A stretch of 64,000 bases of DNA from Leptospiraceae bacterium (GCA_024233835.1 JACKPC010000001.1:434001-498000); one strand, 5' to 3'. Counted from the first letter of the stretch, positions 18,686-28,705 are shown. Notes: generated by a model not told the origin, from the sequence alone. Numbers and translations: made by a program.

Positions 18686-20202
18686 TTTCTATAACCATTA
18701 ATTTTACTTATAGAGCCCGGTGGGAAATTCTTCTTCACGTCCGGGCCTGTAATTTCGATATAGTTTTCGGTTAAGAAAATCCGCCTGGCATTCAGTGTAT
18801 TTCCGTTTTTCATTTTTACTGTAATATCTGCATTTTCGTTGGCTATAATTTCGGACACCATATAATCCTGAATTTTTATTGAAAAGCTACCTGAGCTAAT
18901 TTCAACATGATTTCCTAAAAAGAGTAGCTGGTTTCCGTGGATTACTCTATCATCTAAAAGAGTAATAGATATAGCAGGAGGTAAATCACGCTTTTTTACT
19001 TCAACTTCTTTTGGAGGAGCAACGGTTTCTATGACTTTTTTTATTTCCGGAGCTTCAATAATTTCGGCGATCTCTGTTTCTATTTTCTTCTCTTCTACTA
19101 CCTTATCTTCTTTTAACTCCTCTACAAACTCTGCTTTTACATCTCCTTTCTCTACTGCCTTTTCTAATTTCTTAAGGATTTTAGGAGCTACTATCAGGTT
19201 CTTACCTTTCTCAACGTTTTTTACCATTTCATCATCTTTCAATTCTTCGGCTTTCTGCTTGGAAAAGTTGGCCAAAGTATCGTTCTTCTGATAAATATTA
19301 CTGATCATGACAAGGCGACGGTTTGCTTGTCTGGCCACTTCCGGATCCTCAGTTTGATTTACAAGGCGGATATATTCTTTGATTGCCTGAGGAATATTAG
19401 AAGTTTCTTCTAAACTTCTTCCCTTAATATAATCGAGAGCATACGTTTTTTCTTCAGGCCGAAGCTTAGAATATTCGGTTAAAACTGCTTTATAAAATCC
19501 GTTTTTATACAAGCGGCGAATCTTTTCAGCACCGGATACGGTACTTTTTGCAATTTCTGCTTTCTTCTCTTTTCCGCGTAAAAGTAATTCTTTTATGATT
19601 CTGGCACTCTGAGAATAGTGTGTACCCGGAAAATCATTTTCAGTTTCAGTTAATTTCTGGAGTGCAAAATCAGTATTTTCTAATAATGCATAGCAAAAGC
19701 CAAGATGTAAAAGAGTAAATGCGTATTCTTCACTTTTTTTATTATCAATATTCTTCAATAACTCTTCATACTTTTTTATGGCCTGCTTATACTTATGAGC
19801 TCTCTCAAAAAAAAAGGCGTATTGTAGCTTCAAGACAATTTCCTTATCCTCTACAAATCGTAATGAATCTTTAAAGGAAAGTCTCCTTACTCCATTGACA
19901 ATCATTAAGCCTGTATGATCGGCATAATCCAGTTCAATGTTGATATCATCTTTCGAAGCATTTAAAACTGTGGAATCCTGTATATTTAAAGCGATCTCTT
20001 TCTTATAATCATCTTTGTACAACATTAATTGCTTGAACTTATCACGTAATAACTCGGAAGAAAATTGCAAGTTTAATAGCTGATCTTTGGCTACATAATA
20101 CTTTAACTCTTTTAACTTGATGCGTACAATGGACCAGGATACAAAACCAAAAGAGGTGAATAATAATATCAATAATAGTATAAAAAGAATAATTCTTCTC
20201 AT
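18682..20202 (-). CDS. Membrane-anchored TPR-repeat protein
   Basis: 506 residues: N-terminal membrane helix (about 4-24), a periplasmic or surface helical region with TPR-like repeats (about 100-330), a Lys/Glu-rich linker, and a C-terminal beta-rich domain (about 405-506). The ATGA overlap with the SpoIIE gene upstream shows that the two are co-translated. It may gather partners for that phosphatase or work in the envelope. No enzyme motif is seen. Confidence 0.72.
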   Translation of the reverse strand: MRRIILFILLLILLFTSFGFVSWSIVRIKLKELKYYVAKDQLLNLQFSSELLRDKFKQLMLYKDDYKKEIALNIQDSTVLNASKDDINIELDYADHTGLMIVNGVRRLSFKDSLRFVEDKEIVLKLQYAFFFERAHKYKQAIKKYEELLKNIDNKKSEEYAFTLLHLGFCYALLENTDFALQKLTETENDFPGTHYSQSARIIKELLLRGKEKKAEIAKSTVSGAEKIRRLYKNGFYKAVLTEYSKLRPEEKTYALDYIKGRSLEETSNIPQAIKEYIRLVNQTEDPEVARQANRRLVMISNIYQKNDTLANFSKQKAEELKDDEMVKNVEKGKNLIVAPKILKKLEKAVEKGDVKAEFVEELKEDKVVEEKKIETEIAEIIEAPEIKKVIETVAPPKEVEVKKRDLPPAISITLLDDRVIHGNQLLFLGNHVEISSGSFSIKIQDYMVSEIIANENADITVKMKNGNTLNARRIFLTENYIEITGPDVKKNFPPGSISKINGYRN

Positions 20203-21902
20203 TCTGGAATCTCCAGGAGAAGCATAGACACATCATCCCGGTATTCAATTTTAAATTCATCCAGTTTTTCCGCCAGAATTTCCAGAACTTCATTGTTTGG
20301 TTTATCAATATTAGTTTTAATGAGTTCAATCACTCGTTCTTCAGAAAATTGTTCTTCTGTTTCATTAGGTGATTCTGTCAATCCATCTGAGTATATAAAT
20401 ATTTTATCACCGGCCTGTGTCTTTATTCTTTCTGTTTTATAAGGATGATCTTCTGACATTCCGAGAGGAGGTCCGGAACTTTTTATAAACCGCATATCTC
20501 CTGTACTTGGTCTGTAAACTATGGGAGCATTATGTCCGGCATTACTCACATATACATCGCCTTTATCATTAATTAAAAAGAAAACAGCCGTTGCGAAAAA
20601 AGAGGCCTGAAGTCTATTACTCATCATTTCGCTTAACTTACGAATTACATATCCGGGATGAAAGCTCTCCTTGACAATTGCATCAATACTCATGACCATT
20701 ACTACAGTAACAAGAGCAGCAGAAACCCCATGACCGGATGCATCCGCAAAGAAAAATGCACTATAACTTCTCGGACTATTTTTATGTTTCGGAAATTTGA
20801 AGAAATGATAAATATCACCGCTCACTTCCCTCATAGGTCTATACGAAATAGCTAATTTAAATGCTTTATATTTAACTTTTTTTGATAAAAATAATTCCTG
20901 AACTTCTTTTCCAATTTCTAATTCCTGGTTTATCTCAGCATTTAAGCGAGTAATAACTTTAGAATCCTCTTCAATTTTCCTGGCTTTATCCTGAATTTCC
21001 TTAACATTGGACTCAATTTTCTCTGCCATAAAATTAAAGGATTGCCCGAGATCGTCTAACTCATCACCACGACTAAATTTCCATTTGGCCCTGGTATGTA
21101 AATCTCCCTCCCCCATTTTATCACTGCTCTGTTTTAAAATCCCAACACGAATAAAAATAACCCGATAGACATAAATCGCAAATAATGTGTGAAACACAAT
21201 TCCCCAGATTAAAGCTGTAATAATTTGTAGCCAGAGCTTGTAACGTAATTCATCAATAGATTTTAAATCAATAAACGTATAGATAAAGATATTTTTTCCA
21301 TTCTTAACATCTACTCTTTCTTTTTCCTGTACATTAAAGAGTAGCTTTACTTCAAAATCTCCCTGACCCTTGAATGGAAATAAAAGGCGGATTTTCATAT
21401 CTTCCGTATCCGCTTCTTTAATATACTTTGAAGTATTGATACTATCATTCTGAAGTTGTTTTGATTTCTTTAAAAAATCCTGATTTATATAATTTTTCTT
21501 TTCTTCGGTTTTATCGTATGTATATAAAACTTTCAGTTCCTCAGGTTTACCTTCCTGGCTTTCCGTCTTTTTATTATCCTTCTTCAAAGGATCCGTATTG
21601 ACCGGAGGTGCTTCTACGATAGAAATATACTTTATATTCCCGGCATTGGATTCAACAATTGTCTTGATGGTATCATTATCTACGACATAATTCTTGGAAG
21701 ATATTTCTGTTTCGATCTCGGTCGCAAGTTTACTTGCGAGCATATTGGACTCGAGAATAAATTTATCCTTAATTAACTCTGCCTGGTTTTCAAATATCAT
21801 CACCGAAAAAAAAGTGATATTTACAGCTGCAAGAAAGCTATAAAGTAAGCCTATCTGAAAACTGAGTGAGCGGGATATTTTTCCTTTAGAAGGCTTGTTC
21901 AT
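20199..21902 (-). CDS. Membrane-bound SpoIIE-type phosphatase with HAMP domain
   Basis: 567 residues: helix (about 14-36), extracytoplasmic sensor region, helix (about 225-247), HAMP (about 250-305), coiled coil, then a SpoIIE PP2C domain (about 345-565) with ADASGHGVSAALV, NAGHNAP and YSDGLTE metal-site motifs. These match enzymes that dephosphorylate STAS proteins. It is the first gene of a two-gene operon with the TPR protein. Confidence 0.9.
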   Translation of the reverse strand: MNKPSKGKISRSLSFQIGLLYSFLAAVNITFFSVMIFENQAELIKDKFILESNMLASKLATEIETEISSKNYVVDNDTIKTIVESNAGNIKYISIVEAPPVNTDPLKKDNKKTESQEGKPEELKVLYTYDKTEEKKNYINQDFLKKSKQLQNDSINTSKYIKEADTEDMKIRLLFPFKGQGDFEVKLLFNVQEKERVDVKNGKNIFIYTFIDLKSIDELRYKLWLQIITALIWGIVFHTLFAIYVYRVIFIRVGILKQSSDKMGEGDLHTRAKWKFSRGDELDDLGQSFNFMAEKIESNVKEIQDKARKIEEDSKVITRLNAEINQELEIGKEVQELFLSKKVKYKAFKLAISYRPMREVSGDIYHFFKFPKHKNSPRSYSAFFFADASGHGVSAALVTVVMVMSIDAIVKESFHPGYVIRKLSEMMSNRLQASFFATAVFFLINDKGDVYVSNAGHNAPIVYRPSTGDMRFIKSSGPPLGMSEDHPYKTERIKTQAGDKIFIYSDGLTESPNETEEQFSEERVIELIKTNIDKPNNEVLEILAEKLDEFKIEYRDDVSMLLLEIPE

Positions 21903-22212
21903 AAAATTGCTGAATAATTAATACAGATAACTCGATCTTTTTCAATCTTTTTTCTAAAAAATGCTCAGAATTCGTAGTAAGGCGTTTAACAAATAGTAGT
22001 AGACTTTTCATAGAGCATATAATATGCTTATAGCGATTTTAAAGTACATTTATGAACAAAAAAGTCACTAAACCAATTCCGGCTTTTAATCCATTATTTA
22101 TTTACTATTATCGGAAATTTTTTCTTTTTAATAAATCCGCTGCTTTCTTCGTCTTTTATCCTATTAAAAGTATACTCTTTATCAGTCTAATTTATTCAAA
22201 GGTATCAGGGTT
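21903..22212. other. Divergent intergenic region with AT-rich promoter-like sequence
   Basis: A 310-bp spacer between the divergent SpoIIE gene and the 22.2-kb gene. It is AT-rich and likely holds promoters for both directions. A 54-codon frame (next entry) covers its right half. No repeat or RNA gene was seen. Confidence 0.4.
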
Positions 22213-22216
22213 TTGA
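22052..22216 (+). CDS. Possible 54-residue small protein
   Basis: ATG 22052 to TGA 22214-22216, overlapping the next gene's TTG start by 4 bases (TTGA), which suggests coupling. The predicted peptide is aromatic-rich (FNPLFIYYYRKFF), has a second hydrophobic stretch near its end, and could be membrane-bound. Upstream Shine-Dalgarno bases are weak and there is no family match, so it may be chance. Confidence 0.3.
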   Translation: MNKKVTKPIPAFNPLFIYYYRKFFLFNKSAAFFVFYPIKSILFISLIYSKVSGF

Positions 22217-23244
22217 AACATTTTTTTTTAAACATTTCAACTATTATTATGTCCCTATTAATCTGTATCCGGGGTATTGAGGCTGATTCTCTAATTTTGA
22301 AAAATGGAAAAAAATACGAAGGAGTCTATATTTCAGAAACAAAAAAAGAAATAACATTCAATATTAATTTTACAGACGAGAAAACCTTTAAAAGAAGGGA
22401 AGTAAAAGAACTCATTATTGATATCGTAGGCCTACCCAGTGAATATATCCTGTATTCCGATAAAAACACCATTCAAAAAGCCAAGCTTTTTGCTCTGGAT
22501 GCTGAAAGGGCTGTATTTATCGGAGAAACTCCAAAGGGAGAGAAAGAAGTTCTGGATTATAATGCCAGTGAAATCTATAAACTACAGGCAAAAAAAGAAA
22601 ATCGTTCTCAAAAACTTTCTACAGTCCTTCACAAGGGAGTAAAATTAAAGCTTCAACTGAAAAATGAAGATCTGCAGGAAGGGGAACTTAAAGAAGTAAA
22701 CAAAGAATCCGGTGAAATTACTTTAGAAGAAAAAAAATACAAGGAAAAAGAACTAAAAGGAATTGTATTTGAGGGCCCCTATAAAGATCCCCTGTACGTA
22801 AGGCTTTACAATGGACTCAAGCTGACAATTCCCGGCTGGGTAGAACTGGAAAGAGAAGAAACAAAAAACAAAATAAAAGGCGGATTTCTTCTTTCTTCGT
22901 TTTTAATCTTTGGTGCAGCCATCCCCTACTACTACAGTAAGGCGATTGCAGCCGAACAAAATGATATTGACCTTATTCCCTTAGGAAGCCAGGTGTATCT
23001 CTTTCAAAACTTCTCTCCCAGCAATGCTTACAGCTTCCACAGACAAAACTATATGGTAGCAGCCGGGCTCTTTGGACTGGTTTATGCCTATCACGGCTTT
23101 GAAATCTACGGAAAGGAACTCTCGGGGAATAAAAAAATTTCCGTAAACCTCTTTAGTAATCCGTTTTTTCACGAAACCCCGATAAACCCCTCATTTGAGC
23201 CTTATAGCAAACAATTCGGTTTCAGTATCAATTTCAGGTTTTAA
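22213..23244 (+). CDS. Uncharacterised exported/membrane protein
   Basis: 343 residues from TTG 22213; an internal ATG at 22249 would remove the positively charged leader. Residues 1-24 form a signal peptide. The next part repeats a pattern of LILKNGKKYEGVYI-like beta strands, then two hydrophobic segments (about 218-238 and 268-290) and a short C-terminal tail ending in an aromatic (FRF), as outer-membrane proteins often do. It converges with and overlaps murJ by 11 bases. No function assigned. Confidence 0.65.
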   Translation: MKHFFLNISTIIMSLLICIRGIEADSLILKNGKKYEGVYISETKKEITFNINFTDEKTFKRREVKELIIDIVGLPSEYILYSDKNTIQKAKLFALDAERAVFIGETPKGEKEVLDYNASEIYKLQAKKENRSQKLSTVLHKGVKLKLQLKNEDLQEGELKEVNKESGEITLEEKKYKEKELKGIVFEGPYKDPLYVRLYNGLKLTIPGWVELEREETKNKIKGGFLLSSFLIFGAAIPYYYSKAIAAEQNDIDLIPLGSQVYLFQNFSPSNAYSFHRQNYMVAAGLFGLVYAYHGFEIYGKELSGNKKISVNLFSNPFFHETPINPSFEPYSKQFGFSINFRF

Positions 23245-24841
23245 CTTTCCGCCTAAATCGATCTTTCAATACTTTAAAAGCTTCCAATCCACTCAGGTGG
23301 CAAATAAAGAGATAAACCAGGATAGCAAAGGACATAATTCCTGATAAACACAGTCTCGATGTATTTCCATGCGAAAAACCGATGGATTTAATAAAATTCA
23401 TAACTTCCAAATGAAAAAAGAAGCGATAAAGGGCTAAAACCAGGATCAAGCCGAGAATTGGAAAAAATAAAAGCACATTTTCTTTCCAGAACTTAGAAAC
23501 AGGAATTGGAATACTGTGCTTCTTTAAACCCAGGAAAAGTAAGATAAAGGTGAGACTCGCGGAAAGGGCCGATGAAAGGGCCAGTCCGGCATGTTTCATG
23601 AAATGGATGATTAAAAGGTTAAATGCAATGTTAAAACTAAAAGAAATCGCATTTATTCTTAAAGGATGTCGTGTATCTTTAAAAGCATAATAGGAGGATG
23701 TTAAAACCTTATTCATGCTATACATAGGAATAGCGAATGAATAGTAATTCAAGGCCATCAGGGCAGTCTGGGTAGCTTTATGATCCCACTTACCACCAAA
23801 ATAAATGGAATCCAGAATTATTTCTCCCAAAAAAAGAAAACAAATGGAAGCCGGTATGGTCAAGAATAGAGAAAAAGAAAGAGTATGACTTAGCTCTTCC
23901 GGTATCTCATTTATATCATTCCTTCTGAGAGAACCTAAAAGAGTGGGTAAAATCGTTGTGGCAAGAGCAACACCAATAATTCCGGTTGGAAACTGAATAA
24001 GCCTTTGAGAATAATCCAGACTGACCACAGCTCCGAGTCCCGGATTCTGATTTTGAATATAATTCGCCAGAAAAACATCTGTCAAAAGGCTGATATGATA
24101 AAATCCACCCCCAATAGCTGCCGGAAGCATTAACTGAAAAATCTTTTTTATGGCCGGGTGTTTCCAGTTTAAATTTAAAACAGGTGAGTAACCCAGCTTC
24201 TTTACATAAAAAGACTGGAGTAAAAGTTGTAAAACTCCTCCCAGAGTAATCCCATAGCTTAAAACTCTTATCCTTTCCAGACTGTTCTGAATAAAGAGAA
24301 ATACAATTACCAGGATAATTAAAAAAACAATGTTTAAGAGAATAGGAGACAGGGAGGGAACAAAAAATTTATCCCTGGTATTGGAAATCGCCATGAAAAT
24401 AGAGGAAAGACTGGAAGTCATTATAAAAAAGAACAAAATAGAAGATAACTCAATCACAAGCCCGGAGTATTTTTCAGTTCCTCCCACCAGATAGGGAATG
24501 AAAAAAGGAGCAGATAAAATAAAACCACTGACAAAGATACATAATAAAAAGAAAAGAAAGGATAAGACCGAACCCGCCATAACTGCCGCCTCTTCTTCGC
24601 TTTTTTTCGTATACTCAGAATATAAAGGCATAAACGACTGAGAGAGAGTTCCCTCCGCCAACAGGTTACGAAACATATTAGGAAAACGATATGCAACAGA
24701 AAAAGCTGAGGCAACCCAACCTGTACCAAAGGTAGTAGCCATGTAATGATCCCTCAGAAGGCCCAGGATACGAGACATAAAGGTATAAAAGGAAAGAGCA
24801 ATGCTCTTTCTCGCACTGCTGGCAGTTTTTTTTTCGTTCAA
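23234..24841 (-). CDS. murJ: Lipid II flippase MurJ (MviN)
   Basis: 535 residues with about 14 membrane helices, typical of MurJ. The conserved N-terminal segment SRILGLLRDHYMATTFG, the RFPNMFRNLLAEGTLSQSF loop and the later PTGIIGVALATTILPTL block all match MurJ, which flips peptidoglycan precursor lipid II across the inner membrane. Its ATG overlaps the end of the STAS-acidic-repeat gene by 4 bases (ATGA), so it is translated as part of that operon. Confidence 0.93.
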   Translation of the reverse strand: MNEKKTASSARKSIALSFYTFMSRILGLLRDHYMATTFGTGWVASAFSVAYRFPNMFRNLLAEGTLSQSFMPLYSEYTKKSEEEAAVMAGSVLSFLFFLLCIFVSGFILSAPFFIPYLVGGTEKYSGLVIELSSILFFFIMTSSLSSIFMAISNTRDKFFVPSLSPILLNIVFLIILVIVFLFIQNSLERIRVLSYGITLGGVLQLLLQSFYVKKLGYSPVLNLNWKHPAIKKIFQLMLPAAIGGGFYHISLLTDVFLANYIQNQNPGLGAVVSLDYSQRLIQFPTGIIGVALATTILPTLLGSLRRNDINEIPEELSHTLSFSLFLTIPASICFLFLGEIILDSIYFGGKWDHKATQTALMALNYYSFAIPMYSMNKVLTSSYYAFKDTRHPLRINAISFSFNIAFNLLIIHFMKHAGLALSSALSASLTFILLFLGLKKHSIPIPVSKFWKENVLLFFPILGLILVLALYRFFFHLEVMNFIKSIGFSHGNTSRLCLSGIMSFAILVYLFICHLSGLEAFKVLKDRFRRKVKT

Positions 24842-26772
24842 AGTTTTTCGGAGGATTTTATAATATCCAGATCAATCAGTCCGTCTTCCACTTCAGATAA
24901 TTCCACTGTTTCCAGGATAATACCCTCAGCTTTTTTAGCCTGAGGCTTTTCATTTGAAAATTCATCCAGGTCAATTACAAATTCATCTTCAGATTTCTCT
25001 GGTAGCGCAGGTTTTTCTGCCAATAAAAAGGTTTCAAACTTCAGCTTTTCGGATAGTACTCTTTCTTGCAATTCTTCATCACTGAGTTCAACAATTTCAT
25101 ACTGTGCTTCATCCACCGCATTTCCCCACCAATAGGAGTGAATGCTTCGTTCTTCTTCAGCACTTAAAAGGACAATTTCACCTTTTTCATTTTCTTCGCT
25201 TTTCGTTTCTTTTAAGCTACTCTCATGAATGTGCACATGATGAGGATCATCATGAAAACACCAGCCTTCCTCAAGACCCTGTAATTGTTCTCTATGAGAA
25301 CATTTTAATTCTTCAATTCTTTCCAGAAGATCTTCTTCATCAATATCATCTTCTTCGTAAAAAAAAGTGGATTCGTCATCCTCGGATCCTTCCTCTTCTG
25401 CAAAAACCCAGCCTTCTTCCTCTCCCTGACTTCTCTCTTCTTCGAGATACTTCAGGTCTCTGGCTTTTTCCTCTACATTGTGAACAAACAGGTCGTCCGA
25501 GTAGATGTCCTCAAGGTCTTCTTCGTAAATATCTTCCAGACCGAAATCTTCGTCATCCTCAGATTCTTCCTCTTCAGAAAACTCCCAGCCTTCTTCCTCT
25601 CCCTGATTTCTCTCTTCTTCGAGATACTTCAGGTCTCTGGCTTTTTCCTCTACATTGTGAACAAACAGGTCGTCCGAGTAGATGTCTTCAAGGTCTTCTT
25701 CGTAAATATCTTCCAGACCGAAATCTTCGTCATCCTCAGATTCTTCCTCTTCAGAAAACTCCCAGCCTTCTTCCTCTCCCTGATTTCTCTCTTCTTCGAG
25801 ATACTTCAGGTCTCTGGCTTTTTCCTCTACATTGTGAACAAACAGGTCGTCCGAGTAGATGTCTTCAAGGTCTTCTTCGTAAATATCTTCCAGACCGAAA
25901 TCTTCGTCATCCTCAGATTCTCCGTCTGTTTCAGATAGCTCAAGAGCATCTAAAACCCCTTCCTCATCTTCTTCAGACTCATCTTCAATTAATAAAGCTC
26001 GATTTTTGAGATTACCCTGAATCGTTTCTGTAGAATATATTTCCAGGTTATCATCTATTTCTTCTTCAAATTCTTCAATTTCCGGAGGATTATCCTCTAT
26101 ATCATCCGTTTTACGGATAGATTTTTCGAGTTCAACTGAATCCTCTTCAATTAATTCTACTACACTTTCATTTTCTATGAAAGGTGTATCAATAGGTTCT
26201 TCCGAATAGGTGTCGAGAATAGGTTCTGTAATAACTACATAGACTCCATCATCTTCGTTCTTCAGTTTTATTTTCTCTTTTGGTTTACGTTCGGCTTCAC
26301 CAGAAAGTGCTTCGAACCCGGGCTCTGTAGATGGAATAGAAATAGAATCTGTTTTTTTAGAAAAAGCGATAGATGCCGGCTCAGAAACTTTAAAATTTGA
26401 AGTATTCTTTAATTCTTTTTCAATAATATCATCCAGCATTTTTCTTGCACTGGATTTATTTTCTGCTATCAATAGCTTCTTATCCAGACCAAAGAATCGA
26501 AATAATAATTTGATTTCTTTATTGATTTGAGCGTAAATCAGGCTGGCATTATATTTTTCCAGGGAAGCTTTTATGCGTAAAATAATGGAAATTCCTGAAG
26601 ATGAAATATAATTCAATTCCTCACAACTTACAATAAACTTGGAATAACCTTCTTTTAACTTGCCCGAAATATACGCATAAAAGTCATTAGAACTGGAGGT
26701 ATCCAGACTTCCCTTTAAGTTTATCACCAGAACCCTGGATGATTGAGTTTCATTTGTATGTAGATCTAACAT
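24838..26772 (-). CDS. STAS-domain protein with long acidic repeat region
   Basis: 644 residues. Residues 1-110 are a STAS domain with the loop ELNYISSSGISIILRI (Ser-Ser-Gly at the phospho-acceptor position). The rest is very acidic and probably disordered, containing about three 59-residue repeats (unit begins SEDDEDFGLEDIYEEDLEDI) and shorter acidic stretches. A STAS switch fused to a long negatively charged tail is unusual. It lies between a membrane sensor gene and murJ, each joined by 1-4 base overlaps. No enzymatic function is suggested; it may bind partners electrostatically. Confidence 0.8.
   Translation of the reverse strand: MLDLHTNETQSSRVLVINLKGSLDTSSSNDFYAYISGKLKEGYSKFIVSCEELNYISSSGISIILRIKASLEKYNASLIYAQINKEIKLLFRFFGLDKKLLIAENKSSARKMLDDIIEKELKNTSNFKVSEPASIAFSKKTDSISIPSTEPGFEALSGEAERKPKEKIKLKNEDDGVYVVITEPILDTYSEEPIDTPFIENESVVELIEEDSVELEKSIRKTDDIEDNPPEIEEFEEEIDDNLEIYSTETIQGNLKNRALLIEDESEEDEEGVLDALELSETDGESEDDEDFGLEDIYEEDLEDIYSDDLFVHNVEEKARDLKYLEEERNQGEEEGWEFSEEEESEDDEDFGLEDIYEEDLEDIYSDDLFVHNVEEKARDLKYLEEERNQGEEEGWEFSEEEESEDDEDFGLEDIYEEDLEDIYSDDLFVHNVEEKARDLKYLEEERSQGEEEGWVFAEEEGSEDDESTFFYEEDDIDEEDLLERIEELKCSHREQLQGLEEGWCFHDDPHHVHIHESSLKETKSEENEKGEIVLLSAEEERSIHSYWWGNAVDEAQYEIVELSDEELQERVLSEKLKFETFLLAEKPALPEKSEDEFVIDLDEFSNEKPQAKKAEGIILETVELSEVEDGLIDLDIIKSSEKL
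25371..25920 (-). repeat. In-frame tandem repeat, period 177 bp, about three copies
   Basis: The same word (ttccagaccg) recurs at 25534, 25711 and 25888, exactly 177 bp apart, and flanking sequence is nearly identical. Each unit encodes 59 residues. The copy nearest the C-terminus is the most diverged. High identity suggests recent expansion, so copy number may vary between strains. Confidence 0.9.
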
Positions 26773-27857
26773 TAGTCTAAATATATTGCGTCCAGCACTT
26801 CTTTTTCTTTCTTTTGTCCGGAAATATTAGTACCGGAAGAGCCTTCATCCGGAATAGGTATACTTTTTTCACGAACACCATTTATCTTTTCTTCCCCCGG
26901 TTTTGAAGAAGAAACCCTTTCTTTCTTTTTCGGTTGTTCCACCTGCTTTTTTGCATCTTTTTCTTCTTTTGATTCAGACCTGGATTCAACCTCTATTTCA
27001 ATATCATGTTTCCTTGTGGCCTGAAAAACCTCGTCCTTCAAAATAGCCGTGATAGAAGCCGATGGAGATGCCATAAAATTCTTAGGACTTAAGGGTCCTG
27101 CAGGTGGATTATCCAGTTGTTTCAAGCCTTCCTTGATCCCTATAAAAGTAAATACAGCAAAGAAGACCCACAGAAGGATCCCGGCAATAAAACCAATTAC
27201 CAGGTAGTTGATTAACATCCAGATATAGATATCCTTCTGTCTTTCTAAAAAGAAAAGAAAATTTCCCCGGTTGTAAATCATATGAACAGAACCCTGTGTT
27301 TCCAGATGAATCTGGCTATATACGGGAGCTGAAACAATCACCGTCTGATTTTTTATATCAGGAAACAGACGAATCGAAGTTTTACTAAAATAACTCCCAT
27401 CTCCCTTATACTGATCTCCAAAATTTTGAGGAACAGGAGTCTGACCTTTTCTCATACGATGAGCCCTTAAAAAAAAGGGTTTCTGGTACTGAGAAGAAGG
27501 CTCTCGTTTGGAAATGTCTTCTTTTACTCTCGAAGGATCACTGTGGGCCAGCAGTTTTCCATCTCTAGAAATCAGGAATATTTCCTGAATTGTAAATTTA
27601 TCGAGGTCTTTTTCAGAAAGTTTTACCAGGCGATAAAAATAATCATTCATTTCAGAGTACCCATAAGGATACATCCTTGCTTCGGCCACTCTCGCAATGG
27701 TGGATAATATATCCCTGGCTTTATTATCTGAAGTGTACTTCAAGAGATTCATTGAAGAATTCGCTGATTCATAAAACGACCAGGATACAGCCGAAAAACT
27801 AAGGATCTCGCAAAAAAGAATGGAGATGAATAAAAATGTTCCGAGCCTGAGTATCAT
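26772..27857 (-). CDS. Membrane sensor-like protein with charged cytoplasmic tail
   Basis: 361 residues: N-terminal helix (about 4-28), extracytoplasmic domain of about 180 residues with a Cache-like LISRDGKLLAHSDPS motif, a second helix (about 212-238), and a Lys/Glu/Ser-rich cytoplasmic tail. No kinase, HAMP or methyl-accepting domain follows, so it would signal through its tail. It shares one base with the STAS-acidic-repeat gene, which may be the receiver. Confidence 0.65.
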   Translation of the reverse strand: MILRLGTFLFISILFCEILSFSAVSWSFYESANSSMNLLKYTSDNKARDILSTIARVAEARMYPYGYSEMNDYFYRLVKLSEKDLDKFTIQEIFLISRDGKLLAHSDPSRVKEDISKREPSSQYQKPFFLRAHRMRKGQTPVPQNFGDQYKGDGSYFSKTSIRLFPDIKNQTVIVSAPVYSQIHLETQGSVHMIYNRGNFLFFLERQKDIYIWMLINYLVIGFIAGILLWVFFAVFTFIGIKEGLKQLDNPPAGPLSPKNFMASPSASITAILKDEVFQATRKHDIEIEVESRSESKEEKDAKKQVEQPKKKERVSSSKPGEEKINGVREKSIPIPDEGSSGTNISGQKKEKEVLDAIYLD

Positions 27858-28140
27858 TTCGTTTCCTGTTTAAAACATCGGTAAATTTCTAAAAATGCAA
27901 AAATAGTATCCCTTCAAAAGCCGGGAGTTTTTTATCCGTAGACGAACCACCGGTGGCTCGCTTACTACCCGGGAAAAATGAGAGTTTCCAGAAATAAATC
28001 TTTTCTACTCCTGTATTATAGAAAAATCCAAGGGTATATTGTAAACAAAATAGTTTTGATACGAGTTTTCAACTGTAGAAAAATACCTGAAGCAATTTCG
28101 CTTTTCTTGTACAGAAACTCTTCCGAAAATACCATTGAGC
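27858..28140. other. Intergenic region with palindromic GC-rich repeat
   Basis: A 283-bp gap between divergent genes. It contains CCACCGGTGG (27950-27959), and the following ggctcgcttacta resembles the ggctcgctcagta core of the 18-bp repeat at 29.1 and 40.8 kb. Otherwise AT-rich, with likely promoters. Confidence 0.4.
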
Positions 28141-28680
28141 ATGGAGCAAGAAAAAATATTATACATGATAATGGGTGCTATTATCGGCGCCTTTTTATCC
28201 AAGTTCATTCCCTCCTTTTTTGACCCTAAAGAACACATGCTCAAAAAAAAGCCGGCCAATAATCCGGTTCCGCTGGAAGAACTGGAGCATTTACAAAAAG
28301 CGAAAATGGAAACACTCCTAAAAATGGAGGAACTCGAAAAGCAATTAGATGCAAGCCGAGTAACCTATCCGGTTATATTCAAGGCCAGTCGTTTTAAAGA
28401 CCCCTTTACCCCGGATAAAGTTACCTTCACCGAAAAGGGGGTGTCTTTTCGGATCTGGAGTTTGTTTGAGTTCAATGATAAGTTTATATTCTATTCTGAT
28501 ATTTCAACCGTTGAAGTGGTGAGCGGTCTTTTCTTCGCTACCATCATTATTAAACCCAAAAATAAAGACACAGAACAGGATATAACGATTTCAAACTTTA
28601 CCCGAAAGGATGCCCAGGACATACAGGATTTTATAAAAGGAAGACTTTTCTCCGGAGTCGAATTTTCCAAAGGAGTATAA
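28141..28680 (+). CDS. Membrane-anchored protein with PH-like C-terminal domain, unknown function
   Basis: 179 residues from ATG 28141. An N-terminal helix (about 7-25) is followed by a short helical linker and a beta-rich domain (about 85-175; YSDISTVEVVSG, ATIIIKPK, ISNFTRKDAQDIQDFI) with the look of a bacterial PH-like domain. It is the last ordinary gene before the accessory island. Confidence 0.6.
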   Translation: MEQEKILYMIMGAIIGAFLSKFIPSFFDPKEHMLKKKPANNPVPLEELEHLQKAKMETLLKMEELEKQLDASRVTYPVIFKASRFKDPFTPDKVTFTEKGVSFRIWSLFEFNDKFIFYSDISTVEVVSGLFFATIIIKPKNKDTEQDITISNFTRKDAQDIQDFIKGRLFSGVEFSKGV

Positions 28681-28705
28681 CTTGTCAACCTTCCTTTTCA
28701 GGTTA

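Noticed and set aside
25371..25920. Possible CRISPR array
   Set aside because: The repeats are 177 bp without unique spacers and lie in frame within a protein.
25104..26009. Long plus-strand open frames opposite the acidic repeats
   Set aside because: They are antisense shadows of Glu/Asp-rich codons; peptides show repeated Leu/Pro or Phe/Val runs with no domain, and the STAS-containing strand is clearly the gene.
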